Positions 1-8,050 are shown, counted from the stretch's first letter. The stretch: 34,271 nt of DNA from Egibacteraceae bacterium (GCA_035540635.1 DATLGH010000018.1:1-34271), one strand, 5' to 3'. Translations and numbers: made by a program. Notes: generated from the letters alone by a model not told the origin.

Positions 1-820
1 TTCAGCCTCCCAGGCGGCGAGGTCGGGCGGCGGCTCGACCACCGCGGGAGGCGCGGGCCGGCCGGGCAGGTCGACGTCAATGGCGGCCTCGGGCAGGTCG
101 AGGCCCTCGCACGCCCCGGCGACGAGCTCGGCGTTGGTGCACGTGCGGCGCTCGTCCGGCGGGTTCTTGCGCTGCGCCTCGGCCTGCACCCGCCGCCCGC
201 GCGCCGGTGGAGGTGGCAGGTACACGACGACCGTGCCGAGGTCGTCGAGCACCGTCGAGCCGGCACGCAGCGCCTCGGTGGCCGCACCCATGAGGTCGGC
301 CTCCTCACCAGGTGTCGGCGAGGAGGGCGCGTGCGGCGCGGCGGACGCGCACAAACTCGCTGGCGCGGATGCCGGTGGCCGCCAGCGTGTCGAGGCTGGT
401 CTTCTGCAGTTCGGACAGCTCGCGGTAGGCGTGCACGAGCGCCTCCTCGGTGGAGGGGTGCTCGCGGACCTCGGCGAAGATCCCGGGTGCGTCGGTGAGC
501 ACGGTGCGGACCGCGGCGGCGACAACGGGGGTCGACACGGGTCGGCGCCCCTGCGCGGCCAGGCGCGGGGCGCCCAGCAGCTCGGCCAACCGGTACACGG
601 TGAGCAGGTTGAGCCCGGCGACGCCGGCGCCTTGCGCGGTGACCGGGCCGAGCTCGCCGCTGGCCAGCAGCCGGCGGGTCGACACGCCCACGTAGTTCGT
701 CGGCACCACCACGGTCACCGGCTGCAGCGGGTCGTCGGCCTTGGCCGCCGAGACGCGCTCGCGCAGCAGCTCTGCGGCCGGCCGGCCGTAGCGTGTCGAG
801 TGCAGCGAGATGTCAGCCAT
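1..820 (-). CDS. AddB/RecB-like PD-(D/E)XK nuclease family protein, N-terminal part, frameshifted
   Basis: The minus-strand frame starts at the ATG at 818-820 and reads 171 aa to a TGA at about 305. It opens with the typical N-terminus of actinobacterial AddB-like nuclease proteins: a short beta strand, 'STRYGRPAAELL', then 'VTVVVPTNYVG'. That region is the inactivated helicase domain of subunits that work with a RecB/UvrD-type helicase in double-strand-break resection. At about 300-304 the same protein seems to continue in another minus frame (EADLMGAATEAL, then TVVVYLP) to the window edge, so a 1-2 base indel interrupts it. Beyond TVVVYLP the sequence no longer resembles the family to me and may contain a second join. 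The nuclease motif would lie outside the window. Family call moderate; frameshift clear from the two matching frames. Confidence 0.6.
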
Positions 821-829
821 CGGGCGTCA

Positions 830-851
830 ACGGTACGCGGGGGGTGCAGGG
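830..851 (-). promoter_or_regulatory. weak candidate promoter of the AddB-like gene
   Basis: Read on the minus strand, a TACCGT hexamer (830-835) lies 9 nt before the ATG. It is preceded by GCACCCC and a further five bases, resembling the ACACCCC block of the elements at 22776 and 27109. The TGTC half is not present (CCCT instead), so this is a partial match only. Confidence 0.2.
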
Positions 852-943
852 GCCGGGGCCCGACTTGGAACAGCACCTCCGCTGCGCGTCGGACGACGTC
901 ACCGACGCGCCTCGCCGTGGCGTTCGCCGGCTGACGTGCGGCA

Positions 944-959
944 ATATCCGCGCGGATAT
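944..959. promoter_or_regulatory. perfect 16-bp palindrome, probable XRE autoregulatory operator
   Basis: ATATCCGCGCGGATAT is a perfect inverted repeat ending 9 nt before the GTG start of the XRE gene. Its right arm overlaps a -10-like TATCAT at 957-962, which sits 6 nt before the start codon. A repressor bound here would block the promoter, as is common for XRE antitoxin-type regulators. The palindrome is observed; its use as an operator is inferred. Confidence 0.55.
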
Positions 960-968
960 CATGACCTC

Positions 969-1595
969 GTGGGAGAGGTTGCCGCCCGCCTCCTTCGGTC
1001 CGCGCGTCGGCGTGCCGGGCTGTCGCAGCACGCCCTCGCGCGCCGCGCCGGAACCTCGCAGCCCACGCTTTCCGCGTACGAGCGGGGCGAGAAGGGCCCG
1101 TCGGTCGAGACTTTGACCCGTCTCCTGGCGGCTGCCGGCACGACGCTCACGGGCACGAAGGGACCGGCGACGATCAGGGACCACCTGCGGGGAGCCGGCG
1201 GGCTCCCGGCGACCTTCCGCCCCGACCGGCTGGTGGAGGTGGCCGCTCGCGTCCGCGAAGGCCAGGACGCGTGGTTCGCATTACGGGAGTTCCTCGACGG
1301 TGTCGGCCTGGCCGGGGACGTCGCGGGCAGCCCACAGGTGCGGCTATTGATCGCCGACGCGCCGCCGCCGGCCGGCGACCGGCGGGTCGACGCCCTGCTC
1401 GCCGCCGTCGCCGAGCACCTCGCCGGCCGGTACGCCATCCCGCGACCGGGCTGGGTGGTCGAGCCCGCTCGGTTCCTGCAGACGTGGTGGTTCCCGCACC
1501 GCCGCGCCTTCGACGCGCTCGCCGTCCGGGACTCGCCCCCGGCCTTCCGGCGCCGGGGCATCTTCCTGTGCCCCTCCGTGCTCGAGCGGGTGTAG
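969..1595 (+). CDS. XRE-family HTH regulator, partner of a DUF6036-type nucleotidyltransferase
   Basis: The 208-aa protein begins at GTG 969. It has a lambda-repressor-like HTH at residues about 4-58 (LLRSARRRAGLSQHALARRAGTS, then QPTLSAYERGEKGPSVETL). The C-terminal part, ending 'WWFPHRRAFDALAVRDSPPAFRRRGIFLCPSVLERV', is the usual tail of XRE proteins encoded just upstream of DUF6036 nucleotidyltransferases. The start is chosen because the HTH begins almost at once, and a -10-like hexamer and a palindrome lie directly upstream; no Shine-Dalgarno is visible, which fits a leaderless mRNA. The protein looks complete, while its downstream partner is reduced to its C-terminal half. By analogy it is an antitoxin or autorepressor. 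That role is inferred from gene order. Confidence 0.8.
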   Translation: MGEVAARLLRSARRRAGLSQHALARRAGTSQPTLSAYERGEKGPSVETLTRLLAAAGTTLTGTKGPATIRDHLRGAGGLPATFRPDRLVEVAARVREGQDAWFALREFLDGVGLAGDVAGSPQVRLLIADAPPPAGDRRVDALLAAVAEHLAGRYAIPRPGWVVEPARFLQTWWFPHRRAFDALAVRDSPPAFRRRGIFLCPSVLERV

Positions 1596-1597
1596 CA

Positions 1598-1924
1598 GTG
1601 GACCGTGGGGGACTCCCGCCCGACTGGTTGAACGACGCGGTGAAGGGCTTCCTGCCGGGTCCCGACCCCTACGACGGGCCGGCGTTCGACCTGCCCGGAC
1701 TGCGCGTGCAGGCCGCCTCTCCGCAGATGCTGCTCGCCCTCAAGGTCCTCGCCGCCCGCGTGGGCGAGGACGACGAGGACGTCGCCCAGCTGGCGGCGCT
1801 TCTGGGCCTGCCCTCGGCCGGCGAGGTGGTTGACCTCGTGGAGGACATCGTCGGAGCGGAGCGGCTCACCGCCCGCTCCCGCTTCTTCGTCGAGGCCGTG
1901 CTCGACGAGCACGTCGGGGACTGA
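1598..1924 (+). pseudogene. DUF6036-type nucleotidyltransferase, C-terminal half only
   Basis: The 108 codons from GTG 1598 give 'LPPDWLNDAVKGFLPG', 'LPGLRVQAASPQMLLALKVLAARVGEDDEDVAQLAALLGL' and 'RSRFFVEAVLDEH'. This matches the C-terminal half of DUF6036 proteins as I know them. The N-terminal nucleotidyltransferase part, with its GG-x(n)-DxD catalytic segment of roughly 80 residues, is absent. The gap to the XRE stop is only two bases (TAG CA GTG), so the missing piece was lost at this junction, not moved away. A short helical protein could still be made from the GTG, but it could not transfer nucleotides. It is either a true deletion that disarmed the toxin or an assembly collapse. Confidence 0.65.
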
Positions 1925-2157
1925 CCGCCGCTGCGCAGGCGAAAGGACGCGGCGCACGACGCCCCCGCCGGCCTGGCCCGCGACCGGGCAAGTCCCGGGG
2001 CGGCCGTCAGCCAGAGACGGGCCGGTCGGCGGGCACGATCGTGAACGCGCCGCTCTGGAGGGGAGCGACCGCGCGGACGTCGCGCTCGACGAACGCCAGG
2101 ATCGATCGGCTTCCCAGGGCAATGCCTCCTGCTAGCACCGGCGGTGGCGGCTTGTGG
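1925..2157. other. intergenic region, nothing firmly recognised
   Basis: This convergent gap lies between the DUF6036 remnant and the ligase gene. The minus strand at about 2007-2125 can be read as a short hydrophobic-acidic tail (ILAFVERDVRAVAPL, then VPADRPVSG). It looks protein-like but has no start or known family. No clear terminator hairpin was found. Confidence 0.3.
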
Positions 2158-3672
2158 CTATGAGACGCGGTCGATGTATTGGTGCTTGATGCGGTTCTCG
2201 CCGGCGAACGGGCCGGTCCCCGTTGCATGGAGCGTCACGCGGGGCAGCTGGTCCTGCGTCGCGGTGTTGCAGTAGGCGTTCCGAAAGTCGCCGTTGACCT
2301 TCCCGAGCTGGGTGAAGAGCTTCTTGGCGATTCCCGCTCCGGACAAGTCTGCGGGGTCGCAGCCTTCTCGGAGTGCAATCGCGACCTCCAGGGTCTTGTT
2401 GTGGTGCTGGTCCTCTCTCGAGATCAGGCGGAAGCTCTCGAGGTGAGGAGCGAGCTCATCCAAGCCGAACAAGATCTCGCCGACGCTGTCGGGTGTGACG
2501 TTCGCGCCGTAGTAGTCGATGGACAGGTCTGAACGCCCGTAGAGGAACAACAGTGGCAGCCTGATCGGCTGGGTGTCAGCGATGAGGTGGGTGAGCCCGA
2601 GCTCTGCCAAGACGGCCGCGACCTCCTCGTAGCGCAAGACGTGTCCGAGGTCATGGATGTTGTAGCGGATCTTGGGGGCGATGTTGCTCGGCCGCGTCAG
2701 CGTGACGAGCAGCTCTCCCTTCGGGTTGGCCTCAAGGTGGTACACGAGCGGGTTGTACTGCAAGACCATGGGCAACGTGCCGTGCACGGTCCGGGTCAAC
2801 CGCTCCCGCAGCATGGGGTCCTGCTGCATCTCCTGTCGCAGGCGGATCGTGAACGGGCTCTCGGCGGCCATGTTGATCTCGAGGTCGGAGGCACCGTAGG
2901 ACCCCACGACCTGGGTGAACGAGCGCAGCAGGTAACGCCGCATGGGCTCGCTCATGGCCTCGCCGCCGAAGATGGCACGGATTCGGAACTCCCCCCAGTC
3001 GATGCGGCGGTCGTCGCTCAGGGTCTTCAGGAACGGCGGGTAGCCCGTCACGACGTAGTCATAGCCAGGACCGAACTCCTGCAAGGTGTGGACGATCTTG
3101 TCGAGGTCCGGGCCGGTGGACTTCATGATGCAGATGTCGCTGAGCGAGAGGCTCACGTTGAGACCCGTCGCCCACGCCCCGAGCGCGAACGCGTTGATGA
3201 CGAAGCAGGGTTGGTCGCCCATCGCGGTGCGGAAGGACAACTGGAGCATCTGCTTGGTCGCCCAGCGTTCCTCGGGGCCACGAACCCAGCTGGTGGCCCT
3301 GCCGCTGCTGCCGGAGGACTCGTCGACGACCACGCCCCGGCGGGGCAGGCCGCCGCCCACACAGCGGGCTTCGTGGTCGTAGCGCTGGACGTAGGTAACC
3401 TTGTCGGTCTCCGGCAGCACCGCCAGATCGGGCAGGCCGTCACGGTAGCGAAGTGCGGGCGGGCCGCCGTGCTCGTCGATGAAGTCACGGTACGCGGGCA
3501 CGTTCCGGTAGGCGTGCTGGAAGTTGACCCAGGCCCGCCAGGCTCCTAGTCGCCACCGCGCACCGCTGAGTCTGTCGGCGAAGAGGGCCTTGTAGAAGAG
3601 GGGATGGCGCAGGAACCAACCCTGCAGGGCGTTGGCGAGCAACACGAGCCCGTGGTGGAAGAGCCGGTTCAC
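2158..3672 (-). CDS. PaaK/CapK-type adenylate-forming ligase
   Basis: This 504-aa protein starts at GTG 3670-3672. It carries the adenylate-forming core: the phosphate loop ESSGSSGR (about 118-125), FGGEAM (235-240), the YGASDLE A5-like motif (259-265), YNIHDLG (337-343) and YGRSDLSIDYYGANV (378-392). These match the phenylacetate-CoA ligase/coenzyme F390 synthetase branch, which activates a carboxylate as an acyl-adenylate. The substrate cannot be read from sequence. A hydrophobic N-terminus (FHHGLVLLANALQGWFLRHP) may associate with the membrane. It overlaps the upstream nitroreductase stop by GTGA, so the pair is co-translated. The reading frame is intact, which is notable in this window, and base composition looks less GC-rich than the neighbours. 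Alternatives include an acyl transferase-like CapK protein of polysaccharide loci. Confidence 0.8.
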   Translation of the reverse strand: MNRLFHHGLVLLANALQGWFLRHPLFYKALFADRLSGARWRLGAWRAWVNFQHAYRNVPAYRDFIDEHGGPPALRYRDGLPDLAVLPETDKVTYVQRYDHEARCVGGGLPRRGVVVDESSGSSGRATSWVRGPEERWATKQMLQLSFRTAMGDQPCFVINAFALGAWATGLNVSLSLSDICIMKSTGPDLDKIVHTLQEFGPGYDYVVTGYPPFLKTLSDDRRIDWGEFRIRAIFGGEAMSEPMRRYLLRSFTQVVGSYGASDLEINMAAESPFTIRLRQEMQQDPMLRERLTRTVHGTLPMVLQYNPLVYHLEANPKGELLVTLTRPSNIAPKIRYNIHDLGHVLRYEEVAAVLAELGLTHLIADTQPIRLPLLFLYGRSDLSIDYYGANVTPDSVGEILFGLDELAPHLESFRLISREDQHHNKTLEVAIALREGCDPADLSGAGIAKKLFTQLGKVNGDFRNAYCNTATQDQLPRVTLHATGTGPFAGENRIKHQYIDRVS

Positions 3673-4748
3673 TGGAGGACCTCCGGCAAGGGCAGCCGTT
3701 GGCTGCGAACCGGCTCATGGTCGGAGTAGCCCATGCGCACGAGGAGCCACACCATGTCACGCCCGCCCTCGCCCTCGCGGATACCGAACTTGTCCACCAT
3801 GGACCCACGGGATTCCTCGTTGGTGATGATCGACCCGTACGGTTGCCAGTCGATGCCGTGCTGGGTCAGGATCAGCCACAGGCGCAGCATCAGGTGACCC
3901 GCCCCGATCCAATCCTCGGCGTCCACGAAACGTCCCTGCAGCCACCCGACTGTCGAGATGCCGGTCATGGTGCGCATGTACACCCGCTGGGTGAGCTGCT
4001 TCACGACCGGTGCGGCGAACAGCCAGTGGTAGCGCATGAACCCCTTCAACAGCCATCCCGGTAGCACCAGGGCCTCCGGCGAGAGCCCGTCCCCCGTCCG
4101 GCGCGCTTCCTTCTCGGAGTAGCGCAGCCACGAGCCGAGCTCCTGACGGTAGCGGTCGTGTTCGAGGTCGTGGTACAGCGCGTCGCGGTTCAGCTCCTTC
4201 ACCCACTGCACCGCCATGGGATCGACCGACACGTTGAAGGTGTGCCCGTAACGGCGGGCTTCCTCGCGCAGCTGACCGATCACCGCCGCGGGCACCGGCC
4301 GGTCGTTGTAGGGATGACGGTTCGTGCGCCGTCGGTGCAAGAGCGCGGGATCCAGGTCATCGACCTGGTGGCCTTGCGGCACCAGCCGCAGGTCGGCGAC
4401 CTTCCGAAGGCCATCCGGCTGCCCCTGATACAGCGGGCCACCGGTGTACTCGGCTGCCAGCGCATAACCCCGTGCGTGCGCGGCGATCCGCAGCGTCTCG
4501 ACAACGATCCCGCACGTCAGATACGTGAACCTGCCCTCGGGGTCGCCTACCGGCAGCCCGCGCTCGGTCACGAAGAAGAGCTGGGCACGATCCCGATCGA
4601 GGACGCGCAGCCGGGTCGGCTGGGTGTTGTGCGGGGACGGCGCCCGGCGCGCATACTCGGCAAGTTCAGACCACAGGCCCGAGATGTCACCAGTCGGGCT
4701 TGGAACGCGGGCGTCTGCCTCGGCCTTGTCGTCTCTCATGGCTCCCAT
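3669..4748 (-). CDS. Acg-like nitroreductase family protein
   Basis: The minus-strand protein of about 359 aa starts at the ATG at 4746-4748 (MGAMRDDK); the ATG at 4739 is an alternative. The segment 'APSPHNTQPTRLRVLDRDRA', followed by 'LPVGDPEGRFTYLTCGIVVETLRIAAHARGY', is the first half of the duplicated nitroreductase fold seen in mycobacterial Acg-type proteins. The C-terminal 'WIGAGHLMLRLWLILTQHGI' and 'REGEGGRDMVWLLVRMGY' supply the second half. Such proteins bind FMN, and some lack classical nitroreductase activity and may sequester flavin. It is the first gene of a two-gene operon with the adenylate-forming ligase, joined by a GTGA overlap. This suggests a joint role, for example activating and reducing one small molecule. 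Product chemistry is not predictable. The frame is intact. Confidence 0.75.
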   Translation of the reverse strand: MGAMRDDKAEADARVPSPTGDISGLWSELAEYARRAPSPHNTQPTRLRVLDRDRAQLFFVTERGLPVGDPEGRFTYLTCGIVVETLRIAAHARGYALAAEYTGGPLYQGQPDGLRKVADLRLVPQGHQVDDLDPALLHRRRTNRHPYNDRPVPAAVIGQLREEARRYGHTFNVSVDPMAVQWVKELNRDALYHDLEHDRYRQELGSWLRYSEKEARRTGDGLSPEALVLPGWLLKGFMRYHWLFAAPVVKQLTQRVYMRTMTGISTVGWLQGRFVDAEDWIGAGHLMLRLWLILTQHGIDWQPYGSIITNEESRGSMVDKFGIREGEGGRDMVWLLVRMGYSDHEPVRSQRLPLPEVLQ

Positions 4749-4882
4749 TGAAAGGCAGACGAGCGGGGCCGGGTAGACGGCATCCGCCGTGTTTCCTGCG
4801 GCGAAGATGCCCAGAGGCGCCTGGGATGTTCCGGCAATCGCACGGCTTCGGCGGCTGAACACGTGTTCCCCCGGGGGCGTCG

Positions 4883-5870
4883 TTGAGCTACAACCGGATG
4901 ATGAGCACCGGCGTGGCCAACCGCACCCGCTCACGGCGGCTGCTGCTGCGCGGGATTCTGGTGTTCCGCTGGGCGACCCTGGGCTGGATGGTGGTGCTGG
5001 CGGTGAACACGCCCACGGGGTTCGCACGGCCGGGGTTGGCGTGGGGCGCCGTTGCGGTGGCTGGGGGCTGGGCTGGTGGCCGCGCGCCCGCTCAACGGTG
5101 TCCCCGTGGCTGACCTATCCGCCACCCAGGCGCAGCAGGCGGCCGGGACGGTGGTCAACTATCTGGTGGCCGGCGTCGCTGTTGGTCTGGTCGCCCGGCT
5201 CCTGGACGCCTCCGCACAAGCAGCCGAGACCGCCACCGGCGAGCTCCTCGCGGAGCGAGAGCGGACCGCACGCTTGAGCGAGCGGCAATCGCTTGCGCGC
5301 CAGATCCACGACTCGGCGTTGCAGGTCCTGGCGTTGATCCACAAGCGCGGCCGGGAGCTGGCGGGTGAGGAGCGGGTCTCAGGCCGACAGGTCGCCGAGC
5401 TGGCCGACATGGCCGGCCGACAAGAGGCGGAACTGCGCGCGCTGGTACTGCGCCCAGCTGAGCGGAGCCCATCGGGGACCGCGTCGCTGCGTGAGGCGCT
5501 GGAGCGGGCCGCTCGAAGCATCGACGGCGTGCCGGTGACCGTGAACGCCATCGGGGCGCTGATCCTGCCGGCCGCGCTGGTGTCCGAGGTCGCCGCCGCC
5601 GTTGGTGAGGCGCTGCGCAACGCCGCCCAGCACGCCGGCGCCCAACGCGTCGTTGTCTTCGCCGAGCAGGCCGATGGCCATCTGGCGGTGTCGGTGCGCG
5701 ACGACGGGCGTGGCTTCACCTACGACGAGGCCGAGCTGGCCCCACAAGGCAAGGCGGGGATGCTGCGCAGCATGAAGGGACGAATACTGGACCTGGGCGG
5801 AACCATGGACGTGGAAACCGGTCCTGGCCGCGGCACCGACGTGACCTTTGAGATCCACATGGAGGACTGA
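4883..5870 (+). CDS. MacS/NarX-type sensor histidine kinase, one frameshift
   Basis: Two frames together give one kinase. The first part (from TTG 4883 or ATG 4898) encodes 'RGILVFRWATLGWMVVLAVNT', a transmembrane start. Near 5055-5075, in a G-rich stretch, the frame changes. The rest to 5870 gives a second membrane segment, a coiled linker (ETATGELLAERERTARL), the HisKA_3 H-box 'RQIHDSALQVLALI' and a HATPase with 'VGEALRNAAQHAGA', 'DDGRGF' and 'GPGRGTDVTFEI'. The family autophosphorylates the histidine and passes the phosphate to a NarL-type regulator, encoded next door with no gap. The signal is unknown. The frameshift could be a sequencing error, since both halves are otherwise well preserved. 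Confidence 0.8.
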
Positions 5871-6527
5871 ATGAGCCAGCCGATCCGGGTGGTAGTCGTC
5901 GACGACCACCCCGTCTGGCGCGACGGCGTCCGCTCCGACCTCGAGACCTCGGGGATTGTGCAGGTCGTGGGCGAGGCCGCCGACGGCGGTGACGCGGTCG
6001 ACGTGGTGCTGGACGTCATGCCCGATGTGGTCCTCATGGATCTGCAGCTACCGACCGTGTCCGGTGTGGAGGCGACCCGACGCATCCTCGAATCGGCTCC
6101 CCACGTGCGCGTGCTCGTGCTGTCCGCGTCGGCTGAGGAAGCCGACGTGCTGGCAGCAGTGAAGGCCGGCGCGATCGGCTACCTGCTCAAGAGCTCAACC
6201 TGCCAGGAACTGGTCGACGCAATCCGCGGCGTGCATGGCGGCGAGCCGGTGTTCACGCCGTCGCTGGCCGGCCTGGTGCTCGGTGAGTTCCGCCGCATGG
6301 CGGCCAGCGCAAATTCGGGTGAACCAGGACTGACTGCCCGGGAGAACGATGTGCTCAAGCTCGTCGCGAAGGGCTACACCTATCGAGAGATCGGCGACAG
6401 GCTGTTCATCTCCACCAAGACGGTGCAGAACCACGTGCAGAACATCCTCACAAAGCTGCAGCTTTCGCAGCGCTACGAGCTCATGCGCTACGCGATCCAC
6501 AAGGGACTGGACCGCCTGCCCGAGTAG
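5871..6527 (+). CDS. NarL/FixJ-family response regulator
   Basis: The 218-aa protein starts at the ATG immediately after the kinase TGA (TGAATG). The receiver domain has acidic residues 'VVVVDDHP', the phospho-acceptor aspartate in 'PDVVLMDLQLP' and lysine in 'GAIGYLLKSS'. The LuxR-type HTH follows at about residues 150-205 (LTARENDVLKLVAKGYTYREI, then ISTKTVQNHVQNILTKLQL). It is the cognate regulator of the preceding kinase. The C-terminus (RYAIHKGLDRLPE) looks complete, and the group II intron remnant begins directly after its TAG. Target genes are not evident. Confidence 0.9.
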   Translation: MSQPIRVVVVDDHPVWRDGVRSDLETSGIVQVVGEAADGGDAVDVVLDVMPDVVLMDLQLPTVSGVEATRRILESAPHVRVLVLSASAEEADVLAAVKAGAIGYLLKSSTCQELVDAIRGVHGGEPVFTPSLAGLVLGEFRRMAASANSGEPGLTARENDVLKLVAKGYTYREIGDRLFISTKTVQNHVQNILTKLQLSQRYELMRYAIHKGLDRLPE

Positions 6528-7149
6528 TGAAGAACATCGCGCTGCACACCCTCGACGAGGCGTGGCAGACGGTGGGCCGCAAGCCGGGGTGCTGTGTCGC
6601 TACGCCGATGAGCTTGTCGTCGTCTGCCCCACCCGGGAACGTGCCGAGCAGGCGCGGGACCTGGTGGCGGTCCTGGACAGGTTGGGGCTGCGTCTGCACC
6701 CTGACAAGACCAGGATCGTGCACCTGCGCAAGGGCGCTGAGGGATTCGACTTCCTCGGCTTTCACCTGCGCAAGTGCGAATCGTGGCGGCGGCCGGGCAA
6801 GTGGTGGCTGCTGCGGTGGCCGTCGGAGCGGGCCATGGCGGCGATACGCGCCAAAGGTCCGCGCGCGGACCACCCGCAGCCACGCCCATCTGCCCATGAG
6901 CGAGGTCGTGGCCCGTCTCAACCTCGTGCTACGAGGTTGGGGCAACTACTTCCGCTACGGCAACTCGCGTGGAAGTTCAGTGCCGTCGACTCCTACGTGC
7001 GCATGCGCCTGGCGCAGCTGGCGAGCACCAAACACCGCCGGCCGGGACGCAACTGGCCCGCGGGCTACAACTACGCGTGGTCCAAGCGCCTCGGCGTGTA
7101 CTGGTTGGTGGGAACCGTCCGCTCAGGGGCTGTGCATGCCTCGCGGTGA
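6528..7149 (+). pseudogene. group II intron reverse transcriptase/maturase, 5'-truncated and frameshifted
   Basis: The sequence can be followed through alternating frames: 'NIALHTLDEAWQ', then 'RYADELVVVCPTRERAEQARDL', 'LGLRLHPDKTRIVHL' and 'FDFLGFHLRKCES', then 'MSEVVARLNLVLRGWGNYFRYGN', then 'RNWPAGYNYAWSKRLGVYWLVG'. These are the conserved blocks of bacterial intron reverse transcriptases from the palm to maturase domain X. The catalytic motif reads YADE in place of YADD, so one metal-binding aspartate is changed. Everything upstream of the 'LANIALH' block is lost and there are at least three frame changes. I see no HNH endonuclease domain. The enzyme must be inactive. Confidence 0.8.
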
Positions 7150-7160
7150 ACGATGTCGGT

Positions 7161-7193
7161 GAGCCGTGTGCGGGAGAACCGCACGCACGGTTC
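7161..7193 (+). ncRNA. group II intron domain V
   Basis: The 33-nt element folds as a classical domain V. The outer arm GAGCCGTG pairs with CACGGTTC (one G-U pair), followed by a two-base CG bulge on the 3' side. An inner five-pair stem TGCGG/CCGCA is capped by the GAGAA loop. The AGC catalytic triad lies at positions 2-4 of the element. The hairpin is intact although the adjoining reverse transcriptase is decayed. Confidence 0.85.
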
Positions 7194-7285
7194 GAAGGGG
7201 AGGGGCTGGACACGGACGGACCCGGCCACGGTGGCAAACGTCGAAGCCAGAAGGGAAACCGCCTGGCTGGTGCACTACCCACCTA

Positions 7286-7459
7286 CCGTCGACCAAGGTC
7301 CGTACCGACCCAGCCTCTTACCCGACACCACCAGGGTCGGCACCCGTGACCCCAGGGCCGAAGGGCATCCGGAGCTCAGCATCCTATGCCGGAGCCGGGG
7401 ACCCCTATCCCTATGGTGGGGACGGGGCCGACATCACAACGCCTCAATCGTGTTGCGCC
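7286..7459. other. intergenic, nothing recognised
   Basis: This stretch lies between the intron remnant and the convergent gene at 7460. It holds no ORF with family resemblance and no clear terminator. It may include the old intron insertion flank. Confidence 0.3.
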
Positions 7460-7972
7460 CTACCGCACGTCGGCGTCGTACACCTCCTCAGCCGGCAGGC
7501 TCAGGAGGTGGTCGGCCGTGTCCTGCTTGAGTCGCCCGACGGCCTCTGCCTCGGCGGGGGTGTCCACCCCCCGGCAGACCCGGTCGACGAACTCGTCGGT
7601 GGCCAGCCCCACGCGCAGCTTCAGGTCGACGATCCGGTCCTCGTACAGCAGCCGGAAGAAGAACCGCCCCTGCGGGGCCCGGGGCGCGTCGGCGGGTGCC
7701 AGCTCTGGTGCGGGTCGGAAGCGGTCGCCGGTCACCGCCCGGGTGACCATCTCGAGCGCGTCGCGGGCACCGTCCCCGGCGAACGCGCTGTCGACCCAGA
7801 TGCGGTAGCGCTCCGGCGGTGGGCCACCGGCCAGGAGCGGCAGGGCGCGCTGCAGGGCCTTGAAGCCATGCGCGAGCCCCGCGATGGAGCTGCGGCCGTG
7901 GTACTTGATGAGGTCGTCGAAGGAGATGGCGACCGGCTCGCCGTGGTCGAGCACCTCGAGCGTGGACATCAT
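7460..7972 (-). CDS. conserved hypothetical, possibly FmdE-like
   Basis: The protein of about 170 aa begins with tandem ATGs at 7970-7972 and 7967-7969, preceded by GAGGAG, so the second ATG has the better spacing. It contains 'FDDLIKYHGRSSIAGLAHGFKALQRALPLL', then 'SAFAGDGARDALEMVTRAVTG' and 'QGRFFFRLLYEDRIVDLKLR'. The pattern of a His-Gly pair, a glycine-rich helix and a later G-x-GARD segment recalls the FmdE domain of formylmethanofuran dehydrogenase subunit E relatives. I am not certain of this; it may simply be a conserved actinobacterial protein of unknown function. It stands alone, with two back-to-back palindromes about 55-80 nt upstream. Confidence 0.5.
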   Translation of the reverse strand: MMSTLEVLDHGEPVAISFDDLIKYHGRSSIAGLAHGFKALQRALPLLAGGPPPERYRIWVDSAFAGDGARDALEMVTRAVTGDRFRPAPELAPADAPRAPQGRFFFRLLYEDRIVDLKLRVGLATDEFVDRVCRGVDTPAEAEAVGRLKQDTADHLLSLPAEEVYDADVR

Positions 7973-8024
7973 GACTCCTCTCCGGCAGGTGGGCGACGAC
8001 CCTACTGCGCAACCCCGTTCTAGT

Positions 8025-8050
8025 CCCAGGTGCCTGGGAGAGACTCTCCC
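8025..8050. repeat. two overlapping palindromes upstream of the FmdE-like gene
   Basis: CCCAGG-TG-CCTGGG (8025-8038) shares its last three bases with GGGAGAG-A-CTCTCCC (8036-8050). Both have perfect arms (6 and 7 bp). They lie in a non-coding stretch, 53-78 nt upstream of the minus-strand start at 7972. Operator sites are plausible; a transcript hairpin is also possible. Confidence 0.45.

Larger units (their letters stand above)
6528..7285 (+). mobile_element. group II intron remnant (3' part)
   Basis: This is the 3' portion of a group II intron. It holds the end of the reverse transcriptase palm, thumb and maturase region, then a textbook domain V. The 5' ribozyme domains I-III and the first part of the reverse transcriptase are missing; the homology begins at the base after the response-regulator TAG. 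The 3' boundary is approximate, since domain VI and the splice site could not be placed with certainty. The element cannot be autonomous. Confidence 0.75.

Noticed and set aside
2007-2125. Minus-strand protein-like tail (ILAFVERDVRAVAPL, VPADRPVSG)
   Set aside because: No start codon with a ribosome site, no known family, and only about 40 residues. Mentioned in the intergenic entry only.
7166-8023. Plus-strand ORF of 285 aa across the intron end and the FmdE-like gene
   Set aside because: Runs antisense to the better-supported minus-strand gene and begins inside intron domain V.
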